Assembly: GCA_016703665.1 (NCBI GenBank)
Contig: JADJBS010000004.1
Coordinates: 62,001 to 126,000 of the forward strand
Source: Candidatus Defluviibacillus avedoerensis
Lineage (GTDB): Bacteria; Pseudomonadota; Gammaproteobacteria; Burkholderiales; Burkholderiaceae_C
DNA length: 64,000 nucleotides
Direction: 5' to 3'
The translations under genes were made by a program, and so were the position numbers. The notes beneath the pieces are model-generated. The model was not told where the DNA came from, did no database searches, and saw nothing but the letters and a program-made list of their open reading frames with translations. Shown piece by piece: positions 44,911 to 54,312 of this stretch (position 1 is its first letter; each line of letters starts with the position of its first letter).

Positions 44911-45006
44911 AGGGTTAGATTCCTCTTTTCACCGCCCTCCCCCTGCACCGGTAAGTGCAAGGCTTGGCAGGCAATAGATTCGTCAAATTGATATCAAATA
45001 AATAGC

Positions 45007-45039
45007 AAAAAAACCTTGATGAATAAGCCATCAAGGTTT
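45007..45039 (-). terminator. Rho-independent terminator between ilvI and ilvH
   Basis: On the minus strand an 11-bp stem (AAACCTTGATG, 45029-45039 with 45011-45021) with a 7-base loop is followed by seven T. It begins 11 bases after the ilvI stop and 97 bases or more before ilvH. It is as strong as the terminators at the ends of operons in this window. Confidence 0.85.
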
Positions 45040-45049
45040 GTTGAGTAAG

Positions 45050-46828
45050 TTAAAGGTCTTCGGCCCCAAGGATCATTTCGGTGATACCCTTACCAGCGCG
45101 CACCATTGGGAACACGTTCTCGGTGGGGTCTGTACGGAAGTCCATGAACACGGTACGGTCCTTGAGCTTACGGGCCTCGCGCAATGCGCCTTCAACGTCT
45201 TGTGGATGTTCAATCAGCATGCCAACGTGGCCATACGACTCTGCCAACTTCACAAAGTTGGGCAGTGCGTCCATATAGCTGTGGCTGTAGCGGCCAGAGT
45301 ATTCGATTTCTTGCCACTGGCGCACCATGCCCAGGTAGCGGTTGTTAAGCGAAATCACTTTGATCGGCGTGTTGTACTGCAGGCAAGTCGAGAGCTCCTG
45401 AATGCACATCTGCACAGAACCTTCGCCTGTGATGCAGAACACTTCGCTCTCTGGCTTAGCCAGCTTAATGCCCATGGCATAGGGAATACCCACACCCATG
45501 GTACCCAAACCGCCAGAATTGATCCATCGGCGCGGTTCGTCAAAGCGGTAGTACTGTGCGGCCCACATCTGATGCTGACCGACGTCTGACGTAATGTAGG
45601 TATCCGTGCCTTGGGTCATATTCCAAAGGGTTTCGACCACAAACTGGGGCTTAATCACGTCCTGGTTATCACGGTCGTATGAAAGGCAGTCGCCTTTGCG
45701 CCAACCATCAATGGTTTCCCACCAAGCACCCAACGCATGGGCGTCGGGCTTGACGCTCGACTCCTTGATCATGGCAATCAACTCGGTCAGCACTTCCTTC
45801 ACATCACCCACGATAGGGACATCCACACGGACGCGCTTGGAAATGCTGGAGGGGTCAATGTCGATGTGAATGATCTTGCGCTCGTTTTGCGCAAAATGTT
45901 TGGGGTTGCCGATCACGCGGTCATCAAACCGTGCGCCAATGGCGAGCAATACATCGCAATTCTGCATGGCGTTATTGGCTTCCACCGTGCCATGCATGCC
46001 CAGCATGCCAACAAACTTGCGGTCGCTGGCAGGGTACGCACCCAACCCCATCAAGGTGTTCGTGACGGGATAGCCCAGCATGTCGACCAAAGTGCGGAGC
46101 TCTGCTGTCGCATTGGACAACAACACCCCTCCACCGGTATAGATATAGGGACGCTTGGCAGCCAGCAGCAACTGCAGTGCCTTTCGGATCTGACCTCCGT
46201 GCCCTTTGCGAACAGGGTTGTATGAGCGCATTTCAACGCCCTCTGGATGACCACTGTAAGGCGTCTTGTTGAAGGAAACATCTTTCGGAATGTCCACCAC
46301 CACCGGGCCCGGACGACCGCTCCGCGCAATGTGGAACGCCTTCTTCATAACCATGGCCAGGTCGCGTACATCCTTGACCAGGAAATTGTGTTTCACGACA
46401 GGCCGGGTAATACCCACCGTGTCACATTCCTGAAATGCATCCTGCCCAATGGCTGCTGTCGGGACTTGACCCGTGATTACCACCAGCGGAATGCTGTCCA
46501 TGTACGCCGTGGCAATGCCAGTCACCGCGTTGGTGACGCCAGGGCCAGACGTGACCAGCGCTACGCCAACATCACCAGTGGCGCGGGCATACCCATCAGC
46601 AGCATGAACCGCAGCTTGCTCATGGCGCACCAGCACATGAAGCATGGTGTCTTGCTTGTACAACGCGTCGTAGATGTGCAGGACGGAGCCACCTGGGTAA
46701 CCCCAGATGTATTTAACGCCTTCAGCCTGCAAAGACTTGACGAGGATTTCCGCACCGCGGAGTTCTTGTGGGTTGCCAGCAGTCGTTGCTGCGGCAGCCG
46801 AAGCGATTTCGGCTTTAGAGATTTCCAT
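45050..46828 (-). CDS. ilvI: Acetolactate synthase large (catalytic) subunit
   Basis: 592 residues from ATG 46828 (MEISKAEIASAAAA). Thiamin-diphosphate enzyme: catalytic Glu in VRHEQAAVHAADGYARATG, and the ThDP motif GEGSVQMCIQELSTCLQYNTPIKVISLNN. AAAGG sits 6 bases before the ATG, within a potential hairpin (TTTCG/CGAAA). The frame stays open upstream to 46999, but that part is not family-like. First enzyme of branched-chain amino acid synthesis. Confidence 0.96.
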   Translation of the reverse strand: MEISKAEIASAAAATTAGNPQELRGAEILVKSLQAEGVKYIWGYPGGSVLHIYDALYKQDTMLHVLVRHEQAAVHAADGYARATGDVGVALVTSGPGVTNAVTGIATAYMDSIPLVVITGQVPTAAIGQDAFQECDTVGITRPVVKHNFLVKDVRDLAMVMKKAFHIARSGRPGPVVVDIPKDVSFNKTPYSGHPEGVEMRSYNPVRKGHGGQIRKALQLLLAAKRPYIYTGGGVLLSNATAELRTLVDMLGYPVTNTLMGLGAYPASDRKFVGMLGMHGTVEANNAMQNCDVLLAIGARFDDRVIGNPKHFAQNERKIIHIDIDPSSISKRVRVDVPIVGDVKEVLTELIAMIKESSVKPDAHALGAWWETIDGWRKGDCLSYDRDNQDVIKPQFVVETLWNMTQGTDTYITSDVGQHQMWAAQYYRFDEPRRWINSGGLGTMGVGIPYAMGIKLAKPESEVFCITGEGSVQMCIQELSTCLQYNTPIKVISLNNRYLGMVRQWQEIEYSGRYSHSYMDALPNFVKLAESYGHVGMLIEHPQDVEGALREARKLKDRTVFMDFRTDPTENVFPMVRAGKGITEMILGAEDL

Positions 46829-47120
46829 GATCAACCTTTCGAGAATTTCTCTGACGAAAAACCTTGGGTGCTCCTTTGCGAACTCTTGTGGAGCCGCGCC
46901 GGAACTTAGAGCCAAAGCCATGAGCAGCAAGTTATTTCGCCGCCGGACCAGGACCCGTTTGCCTTTTTGACTTAGCCGAGCATTATCGCATTGCAACAAA
47001 GCAAATTACACCAACTGCCGCACCCGATGCCATAATTGCTCGCCCTGCAAACGCAATTCCAGCAAAACTCGGGGCAAAAACGAGACAAAATTTCCCCAAT
47101 GTCCACCCGAGCAGCAGGTT
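46829..47120. other. Divergent region between ilvI and the sigma factor gene
   Basis: 292 bases. A possible extended -10 (TGC-GATAAT) for ilvI is at about 46980 on the minus strand but lacks a good -35. No small gene that I trust. Any leader-type regulation of ilvI is not evident. Confidence 0.4.
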
Positions 47121-47687
47121 TTGGCGACTGAACAAGAACTATCCGATTTCCTCAAGAGCGTCGAGAAACGTGCGTTCAAACGCAGCGTTTATCACGTTCG
47201 AAACGAAGACGCTGCCCTGGATATTGTCCAGGACAGCATGATCAAACTGGCCGAACACTATGGCGACAAGCCCGTGGCCGAATTGCCCATGCTGTTCCAG
47301 CGCATTTTGTCCAACACCACGCTCGACTGGTTTCGGCGCCAAAAGACGCGAAATGCGCTGTTTTCAAACATGTCGGACTTTGAGTCGAACTCAGAAGACG
47401 GTGATTTCAATATTCTTGAAACTTTAGAGTCCTCTGAAGACTCTCAACGAACAGAAAGCGCCGAAGACTCCACCAATCGGGCACAAACCTTGCGTCTCAT
47501 CGAGGCACAAATCCAGGAGTTGCCGGGACGTCAACGGGAAGCCTTCCTGATGCGTTACTGGGAAGATATGGACGTTGCCGAAACCGCCGCCGCAATGGGC
47601 TGCTCGGAAGGCAGTGTCAAAACACACTGCTCCCGGGCAGTTCTCGCCTTGAGCAAAGCGCTGAAGTTAAAGGGATTTCAACTATGA
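47121..47687 (+). CDS. RNA polymerase sigma factor, ECF/sigma-70 family
   Basis: 188 residues from TTG 47121 (MATEQELSDFLK). Region 2: FKRSVYHVRNEDAALDIVQDSMIKLAEHY with the DxVQDxxIK core-binding helix and a following W-F-R-R-Q. Region 4: LIEAQIQELPGRQREAFLMRYWEDMDVAETAAAMGCSEGSVKTHCSRA, a helix-turn-helix for the -35. An acidic linker of about 45 residues separates the two. The stop overlaps the next start as ATGA, so the following DUF3619 protein is translationally coupled and could be its regulator (inference). Target promoters unknown. Confidence 0.9.
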   Translation: MATEQELSDFLKSVEKRAFKRSVYHVRNEDAALDIVQDSMIKLAEHYGDKPVAELPMLFQRILSNTTLDWFRRQKTRNALFSNMSDFESNSEDGDFNILETLESSEDSQRTESAEDSTNRAQTLRLIEAQIQELPGRQREAFLMRYWEDMDVAETAAAMGCSEGSVKTHCSRAVLALSKALKLKGFQL

Positions 47688-48145
47688 CAACACAGGCCGA
47701 AACCAGATTCGCCATGCTGGAAGCGCAGTTTGCCAGCAAGCTTGTGGCGCGACTCACCCAAGGAGCAGAAAGTGTTCCTCACGATATCTCTGAACGCTTG
47801 CGTGTGGCTCGAATGCAAGCTGTGGCTCAACGTAAAAAACCTCTTGTGCAACCGCAATTGACAACATCCCCCGCCATCGAGGTAGCGGGTGGTGCAGCCA
47901 TTTTTGGCATCGGTGGCGGTTTGGGTGATGAAAAATCAAGCATTTTCAATCGCCTTGCTTCATTTTTGCCAATTGCCGCCCTGTTGATTGGCTTGATCGC
48001 CGTCAACCATATCCAAAACGATGACCTCGCCAATGAACTGGCTGAAGTAGATTCAGCACTGTTGACCGATGATCTTCCACCCGCAGCTTATGTGGATCCT
48101 GGATTTGTGCACTTTCTGAAAATAACGCAAGACGTCAGCCCCTGA
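47684..48145 (+). CDS. DUF3619 family protein, single-pass membrane, possible anti-sigma factor
   Basis: 153 residues. A helical N-terminal half (about residues 10-50, MLEAQFASKLVARLTQ) is followed by a low-complexity Gly-rich stretch. One membrane segment runs about residues 91-108 (LASFLPIAALLIGLIAV). A short C-terminal tail rich in acidic and Pro residues would be periplasmic. Coupled to the sigma factor by a 4-base overlap. Topology (cytosolic helical part, one helix, periplasmic tail) resembles many anti-sigma factors, but there is no zinc-binding motif; the role is inference. Confidence 0.8.
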   Translation: MTTQAETRFAMLEAQFASKLVARLTQGAESVPHDISERLRVARMQAVAQRKKPLVQPQLTTSPAIEVAGGAAIFGIGGGLGDEKSSIFNRLASFLPIAALLIGLIAVNHIQNDDLANELAEVDSALLTDDLPPAAYVDPGFVHFLKITQDVSP

Positions 48146-48167
48146 TTTTTGCGACTTAGTCGTTTCA

Positions 48168-48947
48168 ATGACACCTTACCCAGCAAAGACTATTTCCATC
48201 ACAAACACCCCATACCGATTCATTGGGGCGCTTTGGCTCGCGGTGAGTGCATGCCTTATCGGCACCAGTCCCGTCTATTCCCAAGAGATTGATCCCTCCG
48301 TAGACATGGGTTCAATAGGTCCGATCGGAAAGCCTCAAACAACGGCAATCGCCAAAAAACGTGTTGTGTCAACTCCCGCATCTAGCAAGACCGTGTCCAA
48401 GCCTGACTGGGACGAACTCACCCCGAGCCAGCAACAAGCGCTGTCTCCGCTTGCACCTAGCTGGACTGGCATTGATGAACCACGCAAGCGAAAATGGCTG
48501 GCCATCTCCCAAAATTTTGGAAGCCTGCCTGCAGAAGAACAAACACGCATGCACAGTCGCATGAAAGAATGGGCGGCACTCAGTCCCCAGGAGCGAGTGC
48601 AGGCGAGATTGAATTTTGCGGGTGCACGTGAGCTACCACTGGACAAGCGCATAGAGAAGTGGGAAGAATACAAAGCCTTGCCTCGAGAGCAGCGCAAACA
48701 ATTGGCAGCAACTGCGCCAGGAAAGCCAGCTGGCGCAGCTACAGCTGTTAAACCCATGCCTCCCAAGAACCTGTCAGCGGCACTTCCTGCGCCAACACCC
48801 TCTGCGCCAAAACATTTAGCCGACGGCCTCGCTGCTCCCCTCAATTCACGCATTCCAAGAATCGCTACGAGTTCCCATTTGATTGACAACCGAACTCTGC
48901 TACCACTTTCTGTCAGCGCCAAGCCAGGGGCAACCAAACAGCCTTAA
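48168..48947 (+). CDS. DUF3106 domain-containing protein
   Basis: 259 residues. N-terminal signal or anchor segment (FIGALWLAVSACLIGTSPVYSQ). The DUF3106 part runs about residues 78-185: WDELTPSQQQALSPLAPSW, then repeats of the type LPxEEQxRMxxRMxEWxxLSPxER. The remaining Ala/Pro-rich tail is probably disordered. The helical repeats recall periplasmic CpxP/Spy-like stress chaperones only in spirit; function unknown. Located 22 bases after DUF3619 in the sigma operon. Confidence 0.82.
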   Translation: MTPYPAKTISITNTPYRFIGALWLAVSACLIGTSPVYSQEIDPSVDMGSIGPIGKPQTTAIAKKRVVSTPASSKTVSKPDWDELTPSQQQALSPLAPSWTGIDEPRKRKWLAISQNFGSLPAEEQTRMHSRMKEWAALSPQERVQARLNFAGARELPLDKRIEKWEEYKALPREQRKQLAATAPGKPAGAATAVKPMPPKNLSAALPAPTPSAPKHLADGLAAPLNSRIPRIATSSHLIDNRTLLPLSVSAKPGATKQP

Positions 48948-48982
48948 GTACACCACCTCCGTTGGTCAGTAGGATCCTCGCA

Positions 48983-49459
48983 ATGCATGCCACACCCACC
49001 ATTGGCCGCCGAATGGCATGCTGGACCTACGAAGGCATTTTGCTGTTTGGCGTCGTGTTCATTTCTGGCTACCTGTTCGGCACCCTCAGCCAAACCCGAA
49101 ATGCAATGGACAATCGGCACGCCTTGCAGGCCTTTTTGTTCGTGGTGTTTGGCATTTACTTTACTTGGTTTGGCGCAAAAGGTCAGACACTTGCCATGAA
49201 GACTTGGCACATTCGGCTAGTGGACACCGTCGGCCGTCCCGTCTCACAACTTCGGGCATTGGGGCGGTACGTGCTTAGTTGGGTCTGGTTCCTTCCGCCA
49301 CTGATTGCGGTTCATCCGTTTACCCTTACCGTGGGCGAAACCATGGTCATCGTCGCGGGATGGGTCGCCGTTTGGGCTGTCCTCAGCCGCTTCCATCCCC
49401 AACGTCAATTCTGGCACGATGCACTTGCAGGCACGTGTTTGGTGTCCAGCCTGCCGTGA
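48983..49459 (+). CDS. RDD family membrane protein
   Basis: 158 residues from ATG 48983 (MHATPTIGRRMACWTYEG) with AGGA upstream; a TTG at 48962 is less likely. Conserved R-x-x-A-x-x-Y/D near the start and LAMKTWHIRLVD are RDD features. About four membrane helices. Function unknown; some RDD proteins help ion or solute transport. Follows the DUF3106 gene and precedes the LOG gene. Confidence 0.85.
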   Translation: MHATPTIGRRMACWTYEGILLFGVVFISGYLFGTLSQTRNAMDNRHALQAFLFVVFGIYFTWFGAKGQTLAMKTWHIRLVDTVGRPVSQLRALGRYVLSWVWFLPPLIAVHPFTLTVGETMVIVAGWVAVWAVLSRFHPQRQFWHDALAGTCLVSSLP

Positions 49460-49517
49460 ACACAGCCAATGTGCAGGCTGAAGGGGCGTCGTTACCGCCC
49501 ATGTCAAAATCAACCAA

Positions 49518-50090
49518 ATGACTCCTGCATTTTCCGTTTGTGTTTACTGTGCCTCGCGCTCTGGCAATGCCCCAGCGTATACCCAAGCGGCCATCGACGC
49601 AGGCCAATGGATTGGTCAACATGGCGGCCAACTGGTTTACGGCGGTGGCCGTAGCGGACTGATGGGCACGCTGGCCAAATCTGCGCTGGATTCAGGGGCG
49701 AGGGTGGTCGGCATCATTCCCAAGGTACTGGTCGATCGCGAACTGGCGAACACCGATTGCACCGAGCTTCATGTGGTCGAGACCATGCACGAGCGCAAGG
49801 AGATGATGGCTCAACGTGCAGATGCATTTGTCGCCCTGCCCGGCGGCATAGGCACCTTCGAGGAGTTTTTCGAGATCTGGACATGGCGTCAGCTGGGCTA
49901 TCACAACAAACCCATTGGCCTGTTGAACTTAGCGGGCTACTACGACGGTTTGCTCGCCTTTACGGCGAGTTGTGTCCAGTCAGGCTTAATGAATGAGCAA
50001 CAACAACAATTGATCCAGACTGGCACAGAAATCCGCCCGCTGCTGGGCGCACTGGTACAGGAATCAATTCGCTTGCGAACCGGTTTGTAA
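49518..50090 (+). CDS. LOG family protein (cytokinin riboside 5'-monophosphate phosphoribohydrolase-like)
   Basis: 190 residues. Rossmann-like fold with YGGGRSGLMG (residues 41-50) and the catalytic/nucleotide motif PGGIGTFEE (108-116) after R100. TIGR00730 type. Cleaves nucleoside 5'-monophosphates to base and ribose 5-phosphate; in bacteria this acts on nucleotides in general. Its 3' end overlaps the convergent MFS gene by 27 bases. Confidence 0.9.
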   Translation: MTPAFSVCVYCASRSGNAPAYTQAAIDAGQWIGQHGGQLVYGGGRSGLMGTLAKSALDSGARVVGIIPKVLVDRELANTDCTELHVVETMHERKEMMAQRADAFVALPGGIGTFEEFFEIWTWRQLGYHNKPIGLLNLAGYYDGLLAFTASCVQSGLMNEQQQQLIQTGTEIRPLLGALVQESIRLRTGL

Positions 50091-51245
50091 CAGTCGCCGA
50101 GTATTTAGCGCCGCCAGAATTGCCATCAAGGATATAGCAAGAGATGACCAGTAGGCAGACGAAAGCCCTAGTTTTGAACTGATCCAGCCACCCGCAAAGC
50201 CGCCGAATACCCCTGTCAAACCGTAGCCGATGACGGTAAACAAAGCCTGCCCGCGGCCACGAAGACGCCCTGGGAAATGAGCCGACAGCAAGGACACGCA
50301 CACCGTGTGATGCGCGGCAAAGCTCAGGCCGTGGAGCATCTGCGCCAAGATCAAAAAGAACACCACGCCACCCAGCGCAGCGGTCAACCCCATCCGCACA
50401 GCCATGGCGCCCGCGCAGATCACCAGCCAAGTGGGCAATGACCAGCGCGGCAACCACCGCCCTTGGGTGTAGAACCAGGCGATCTCTACGCACACACCCA
50501 CGGCCCACATCAGCCCGATGATGGTCTTGCTGTAGCCCAACTCATCCAGGTACAGTGAAAAATAGACATATACACTGATGTGAGCCAACACATGGAAGAA
50601 CAAGGAGACGAAGAACCAATAAATGGCAGGCTGGCGCAACACGGGCCAGACGGAAACATGAGGCTCGCCCGCATGGGCGCTCTCTTTGGCATCCGGCAAG
50701 CGCCAGACGCTGATCAGCACAGCGCCCATGGTCAACGCGGTCCAAGCGGGGAAATGTCCCATGCCGAAGACTTCGAACCAGGACCCCGCCGCAAAAACTG
50801 TGACCAAAAAGCCCACCGAGCCCCACAGGCGCACCCGGCCATAGCGCCGGGCGTCAAAACCGCCTTCACGGGTCACCAAATGCGCCATGGCCGCCTCGCT
50901 CATGGGCATCATGGAGCTGGTGTGTGTGAACATCACAAACAACACAATTCCCAGGGTCCACGGCGCAAGTTGAAACATCAACGCCAGCGAAACAACAAAG
51001 GCCACTGTGGCGCTATAACGAAGTAACTTGACGCGCTCACCCGTGCGATCACTTATCACGCCCCACACATAGGGTGCAAACAAACGTGTGGCGGCCTGGA
51101 CAGAGGTCAGCAAACTGATCGCGAACAGGCCGAAACCCAAATCCTTCAGCCACAAAGGCAAGTAAGGGTTAAAGAAACCAATGTGGGCGAAGTAGCTGGC
51201 CGACAGCGCTGCAAAGGGAACCAACTGCGGGCCGGGGCCGGGCAT
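50064..51245 (-). CDS. MFS transporter, HcaT/LacY-like branch
   Basis: 393 residues with about 12 membrane helices in two halves. The N-terminus (LSASYFAHIGFFNPYLPLWLKDLG) and the RLWGSVGFL motif fit the MFS_1-like/phenylpropionate transporter group. Substrate unknown. The ATG at 51245 is adjacent to the aroC stop, sharing one base, so the two may be coexpressed. Confidence 0.85.
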   Translation of the reverse strand: MPGPGPQLVPFAALSASYFAHIGFFNPYLPLWLKDLGFGLFAISLLTSVQAATRLFAPYVWGVISDRTGERVKLLRYSATVAFVVSLALMFQLAPWTLGIVLFVMFTHTSSMMPMSEAAMAHLVTREGGFDARRYGRVRLWGSVGFLVTVFAAGSWFEVFGMGHFPAWTALTMGAVLISVWRLPDAKESAHAGEPHVSVWPVLRQPAIYWFFVSLFFHVLAHISVYVYFSLYLDELGYSKTIIGLMWAVGVCVEIAWFYTQGRWLPRWSLPTWLVICAGAMAVRMGLTAALGGVVFFLILAQMLHGLSFAAHHTVCVSLLSAHFPGRLRGRGQALFTVIGYGLTGVFGGFAGGWISSKLGLSSAYWSSLAISLMAILAALNTRRLLQTGSQAN

Positions 51246-52342
51246 CAGGGGGCACTGGCTGCGATGGCGGGGCTATTGACCACCACATCGCCACACTGGG
51301 CTCGGTGTTGCAAGGCATGCTCAATCACCACAAGTGCCAGCATGGCCTCCGCAATGGGAGTGGCCCGAATACCCACACAGGGGTCGTGACGGCCTTTAGT
51401 GACCACTTCTGTTGGATTTCCGTTCAAATCAATGCTCTCTCGTGGGCTCAAAATAGAACTTGTCGGCTTGATCGCTATCGAGACTTCCAGATCTTGGCCC
51501 GTGCTGATCCCGCCCAATATCCCTCCCGCGTTGTTGGAGCGAAAGCCATGCGGCGATAAAGAGTCACCATGGTGGGTACCACGCTGTGCCACAGCGGCAA
51601 ACCCAGCACCAATCTCCACACCTTTGACCGCATTGATGCCCATCATGGCAAACGCAATGTCTGCATCCAATTTATCAAACAACGGCTGGCCCAAGCCCAC
51701 CGGCATACCAGTCGCTACGACTCGAATACGCGCGCCACAGGAATCATGCGACTTGCGCAGTGCGTCCATATAAGCCTCAAACGCGGTCACATCTGCTACC
51801 GGAGCAAAAAACGGGTTGTTAGGCACATACTCCCAGTTTTCAAACCCAATGGGTAAGTCGCCGATTTGGGTCATGCACGCCATGAAACGGGTGCCATACT
51901 TTTCGGCCAACCACTTCTTGGCAACAGCACCTGCAGCCACCATGGGCGCTGTCAGTCGGGCAGAAGAGCGCCCGCCACCGCGCGGATCTCGCAATCCGTA
52001 TTTGTGTAAATAAGTGTAGTCAGCATGGCCTGGTCGAAAGCTTTGCGCAATTTCGGAATAGTCCTTGCTACGCTGGTCAGTATTGCGGATCAGCAGGCAT
52101 ATCGGCGTGCCCGTGGTCTTGCCGTCAAATACGCCACTCAAAATTTCAACCTGATCCAACTCAGCTCGCTGTGTTTCAAATCGGTTCTTGCCAGGACGGC
52201 GTCGATCAAGGTCTGGCTGAATATCAGTCGCTGACAATGCCATGCCTGGAGGACAGCCATCAATGACACAGCCAATCGCTGGGCCGTGGGACTCACCAAA
52301 GTTGGTGACTGCGAAAAGGGTGCCGAAGGTATTGCCGCTCAT
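51245..52342 (-). CDS. aroC: Chorismate synthase
   Basis: 365 residues starting MSGNTFGTLFAVTNFGESHG. FMN-binding and catalytic motifs: GESHGPAIG, the region around RPGHADYTYLHKYG, SARLTAPMVAAGA, and RSNNAGGILGGISTG. Last step of the shikimate pathway; needs reduced flavin. Bifunctional flavin-reductase extension absent (normal length). Confidence 0.97.
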   Translation of the reverse strand: MSGNTFGTLFAVTNFGESHGPAIGCVIDGCPPGMALSATDIQPDLDRRRPGKNRFETQRAELDQVEILSGVFDGKTTGTPICLLIRNTDQRSKDYSEIAQSFRPGHADYTYLHKYGLRDPRGGGRSSARLTAPMVAAGAVAKKWLAEKYGTRFMACMTQIGDLPIGFENWEYVPNNPFFAPVADVTAFEAYMDALRKSHDSCGARIRVVATGMPVGLGQPLFDKLDADIAFAMMGINAVKGVEIGAGFAAVAQRGTHHGDSLSPHGFRSNNAGGILGGISTGQDLEVSIAIKPTSSILSPRESIDLNGNPTEVVTKGRHDPCVGIRATPIAEAMLALVVIEHALQHRAQCGDVVVNSPAIAASAP

Positions 52343-52382
52343 AACTTTCGATTATCCCAGAGCGGCACGGTTCAAAGAGATA

Positions 52383-52856
52383 TCAAGGGGTGTTGACTTC
52401 ACCTTTACCGACATCATCGCCGTCCACTGGCCAGTCACGGATATAGGCTTTCAGCATCTTGTTTTCAAAGTTCTGGCTGTCAACCACCGCTTTGGCCACA
52501 TCGTAAAAGCTGATCACACCCATCAGCATTTTATTGTCCATCACCGGCATATAGCGGGCATGGCGATCCAGCATCATGCGGCGGACTTCATCCATTTCGG
52601 TTTCCATGGTGCAAGTCAATGGTGCGTCATCCATGGCAGTCCGCACAATCGTGGTGCCCAGACTGCCATTGTTCTTGACCAATTGCGCAATGACCTCGCG
52701 AAAGGTCAGCATCCCGACCAGATCCCCGTGCTCAATAACGACCAGAGAGCCGATGTCTTTTCCAGCCATCAAATCCACTGCACGAGCCAGGGGCTCATCG
52801 GGATTCGCCGTAAATAGCGTGCCACCTTTGACTCGAAGGATATCGCTGACTTTCAT
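52383..52856 (-). CDS. CBS domain-pair protein
   Basis: 157 residues from ATG 52856 (MKVSDILRVKGGT) with GGAG about 8 bases before. Two CBS repeats cover almost the whole protein (DIGSLVVIEHGDLVGMLTFREVI and ARYMPVMDNKMLMGVISFYDV). Binds adenosine nucleotides in known members; the target here is unknown. Divergent from metY across 147 bases; the open frame extends upstream to 53282, but only as the shadow of metY. Confidence 0.88.
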   Translation of the reverse strand: MKVSDILRVKGGTLFTANPDEPLARAVDLMAGKDIGSLVVIEHGDLVGMLTFREVIAQLVKNNGSLGTTIVRTAMDDAPLTCTMETEMDEVRRMMLDRHARYMPVMDNKMLMGVISFYDVAKAVVDSQNFENKMLKAYIRDWPVDGDDVGKGEVNTP

Positions 52857-53003
52857 GCTGAACTCCAGAAGAACAGGGTTAGAACCAAGACAGCCACAAT
52901 ATAGCCCACAATGCCCATGCAATGTCACACTGCGACATTTGAAATCACTGGGGAATGCACGGATAAGTTGCCCATGCAAGCCCAAACAACCAGGAGAATC
53001 TGA

Positions 53004-54312
53004 ATGCCCGGCTACTCTGACCCCGGCTTTGACACGCTGGCCTTGCACGCCGGTGCTGCGCCCGACCCAAGCACTGGGGCTCGCGCCGTACCGATACACC
53101 TGACGACATCCTTCGTGTTTGAGTCCAGTGACCACGCAGCGAGTCTGTTCAACCTGGAGCGGGCCGGGCATGTTTACAGCCGCATCAGCAATCCAACCAA
53201 TGCCGTGTTCGAGCAACGCATGGCCGCGCTCGAAGGCGGTATTGGCGCCATCGCGACAGCCAGCGGCCAAGCAGCCCTGCACTTAAGCGTGGCGACATTG
53301 ATGGGTGCAGGCTCGCACATCGTTGCCAGCACGGCGCTCTATGGTGGATCGCAAAACCTGCTTCATTACACGATGCGGCGGTTCGGTATCGACACCACCT
53401 TTGTCAAACCTGGCGACATCGACGGTTGGCGCGCCGCAATTCGACCCAACACCAAGCTGTTTTTCGGTGAAACCGTGGGGAACCCTGGCCTGGATGTGCT
53501 GGATATCTCCACCGTCTCAGCTATGGCGCATGAGGCGGGTGTTCCGCTGCTGGTGGACTCCACGCTCACGTCGCCGTGGCTTATCAAACCCTTCGATCAT
53601 GGGGCAGACTTGATCTACCACTCTGCCACCAAGTTCCTCAGTGGGCACGGCACTGTGGTGGGCGGCGTGGTCGTTGATGGTGGCAGTTTTGATTGGGAGC
53701 GCAGCGGCAAGTTCCCTGAGCTGACCACTGCTTATGACGGCTTTCACAACATGGTGTTCAGCGAGGAGAGTACGGTGGGCGCCTTCTTGCTGCGAGCCCG
53801 CCGAGAGGGTCTGCGCGACTTTGGCGCCTGCATGAGCCCGCACACCGCCTGGCTGATTTTGCAAGGCATCGAGACCCTGCCGCTGCGCATGGCCCGCCAC
53901 ATGGGCAATACCGAGCGCGTGGTGCAGTTTCTGGCCAGCCACCCCATGGTGTCTAGGGGTTGGCCACCCACTGCTGGAAAACCATCCCAGCCATGCACTG
54001 GCACAAAAACTGTTACCGCGCGGCGCTGGCTCGGTCTTCAGCTTTGACATCAAGGGCAACCGAGCCCAAGGCAAGGCATTCATTGAAGCGCTCAAGATTT
54101 TCAGCCACCTGGCCAATGTGGGCGACTGTCGCAGCCTGGTCATCCATCCGGCAAGCACGACCCATTTCCGCATGACGGATGAAGCACTTGCCGGCGCTGG
54201 CATTGCTGCGGGCACAATCCGCCTGTCGATTGGTCTGGAAGACCCCGATGATTTGATCGACGACTTAAAGAAGGCCCTGAAGGCGGCAGAAAAGGCTGGA
54301 GGTGCAGCATGA
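53004..54312 (+). pseudogene. metY: O-acetylhomoserine sulfhydrylase-like (Cys/Met metabolism PLP enzyme), frameshifted
   Basis: ATG 53004 with AGGAG 7 bases upstream. Residues 1-313 are a good Cys/Met PLP-dependent enzyme, with Lys210 in HSATKFLSGHGT and SRISNPTNAVFEQRMAALEGG. After HPMVS the zero frame ends at 54047 in unrelated residues. The next frame continues VGHPLLENHPSHALAQKLLPRGAGSVFSFDIKG to GGAA at 54312. The shift is at GGGG (53956-53959); three G would restore the frame. The gene then overlaps the hydrolase start by 4 bases. Identification as metY rather than metB or metZ is by family and size. Confidence 0.85.

Noticed and set aside
46829..46999. In-frame N-terminal extension of ilvI, with a Leu-rich stretch that could look like a leader peptide
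   Set aside because: No family conservation, and the ribosome site is at 46828. Leu codons are scattered and no terminator follows, so attenuation was not claimed here.
52857..53282. An upstream extension of the CBS-domain gene by 142 codons
   Set aside because: It overlaps metY on the other strand and has no CBS-like sequence; the start with GGAG is at 52856.
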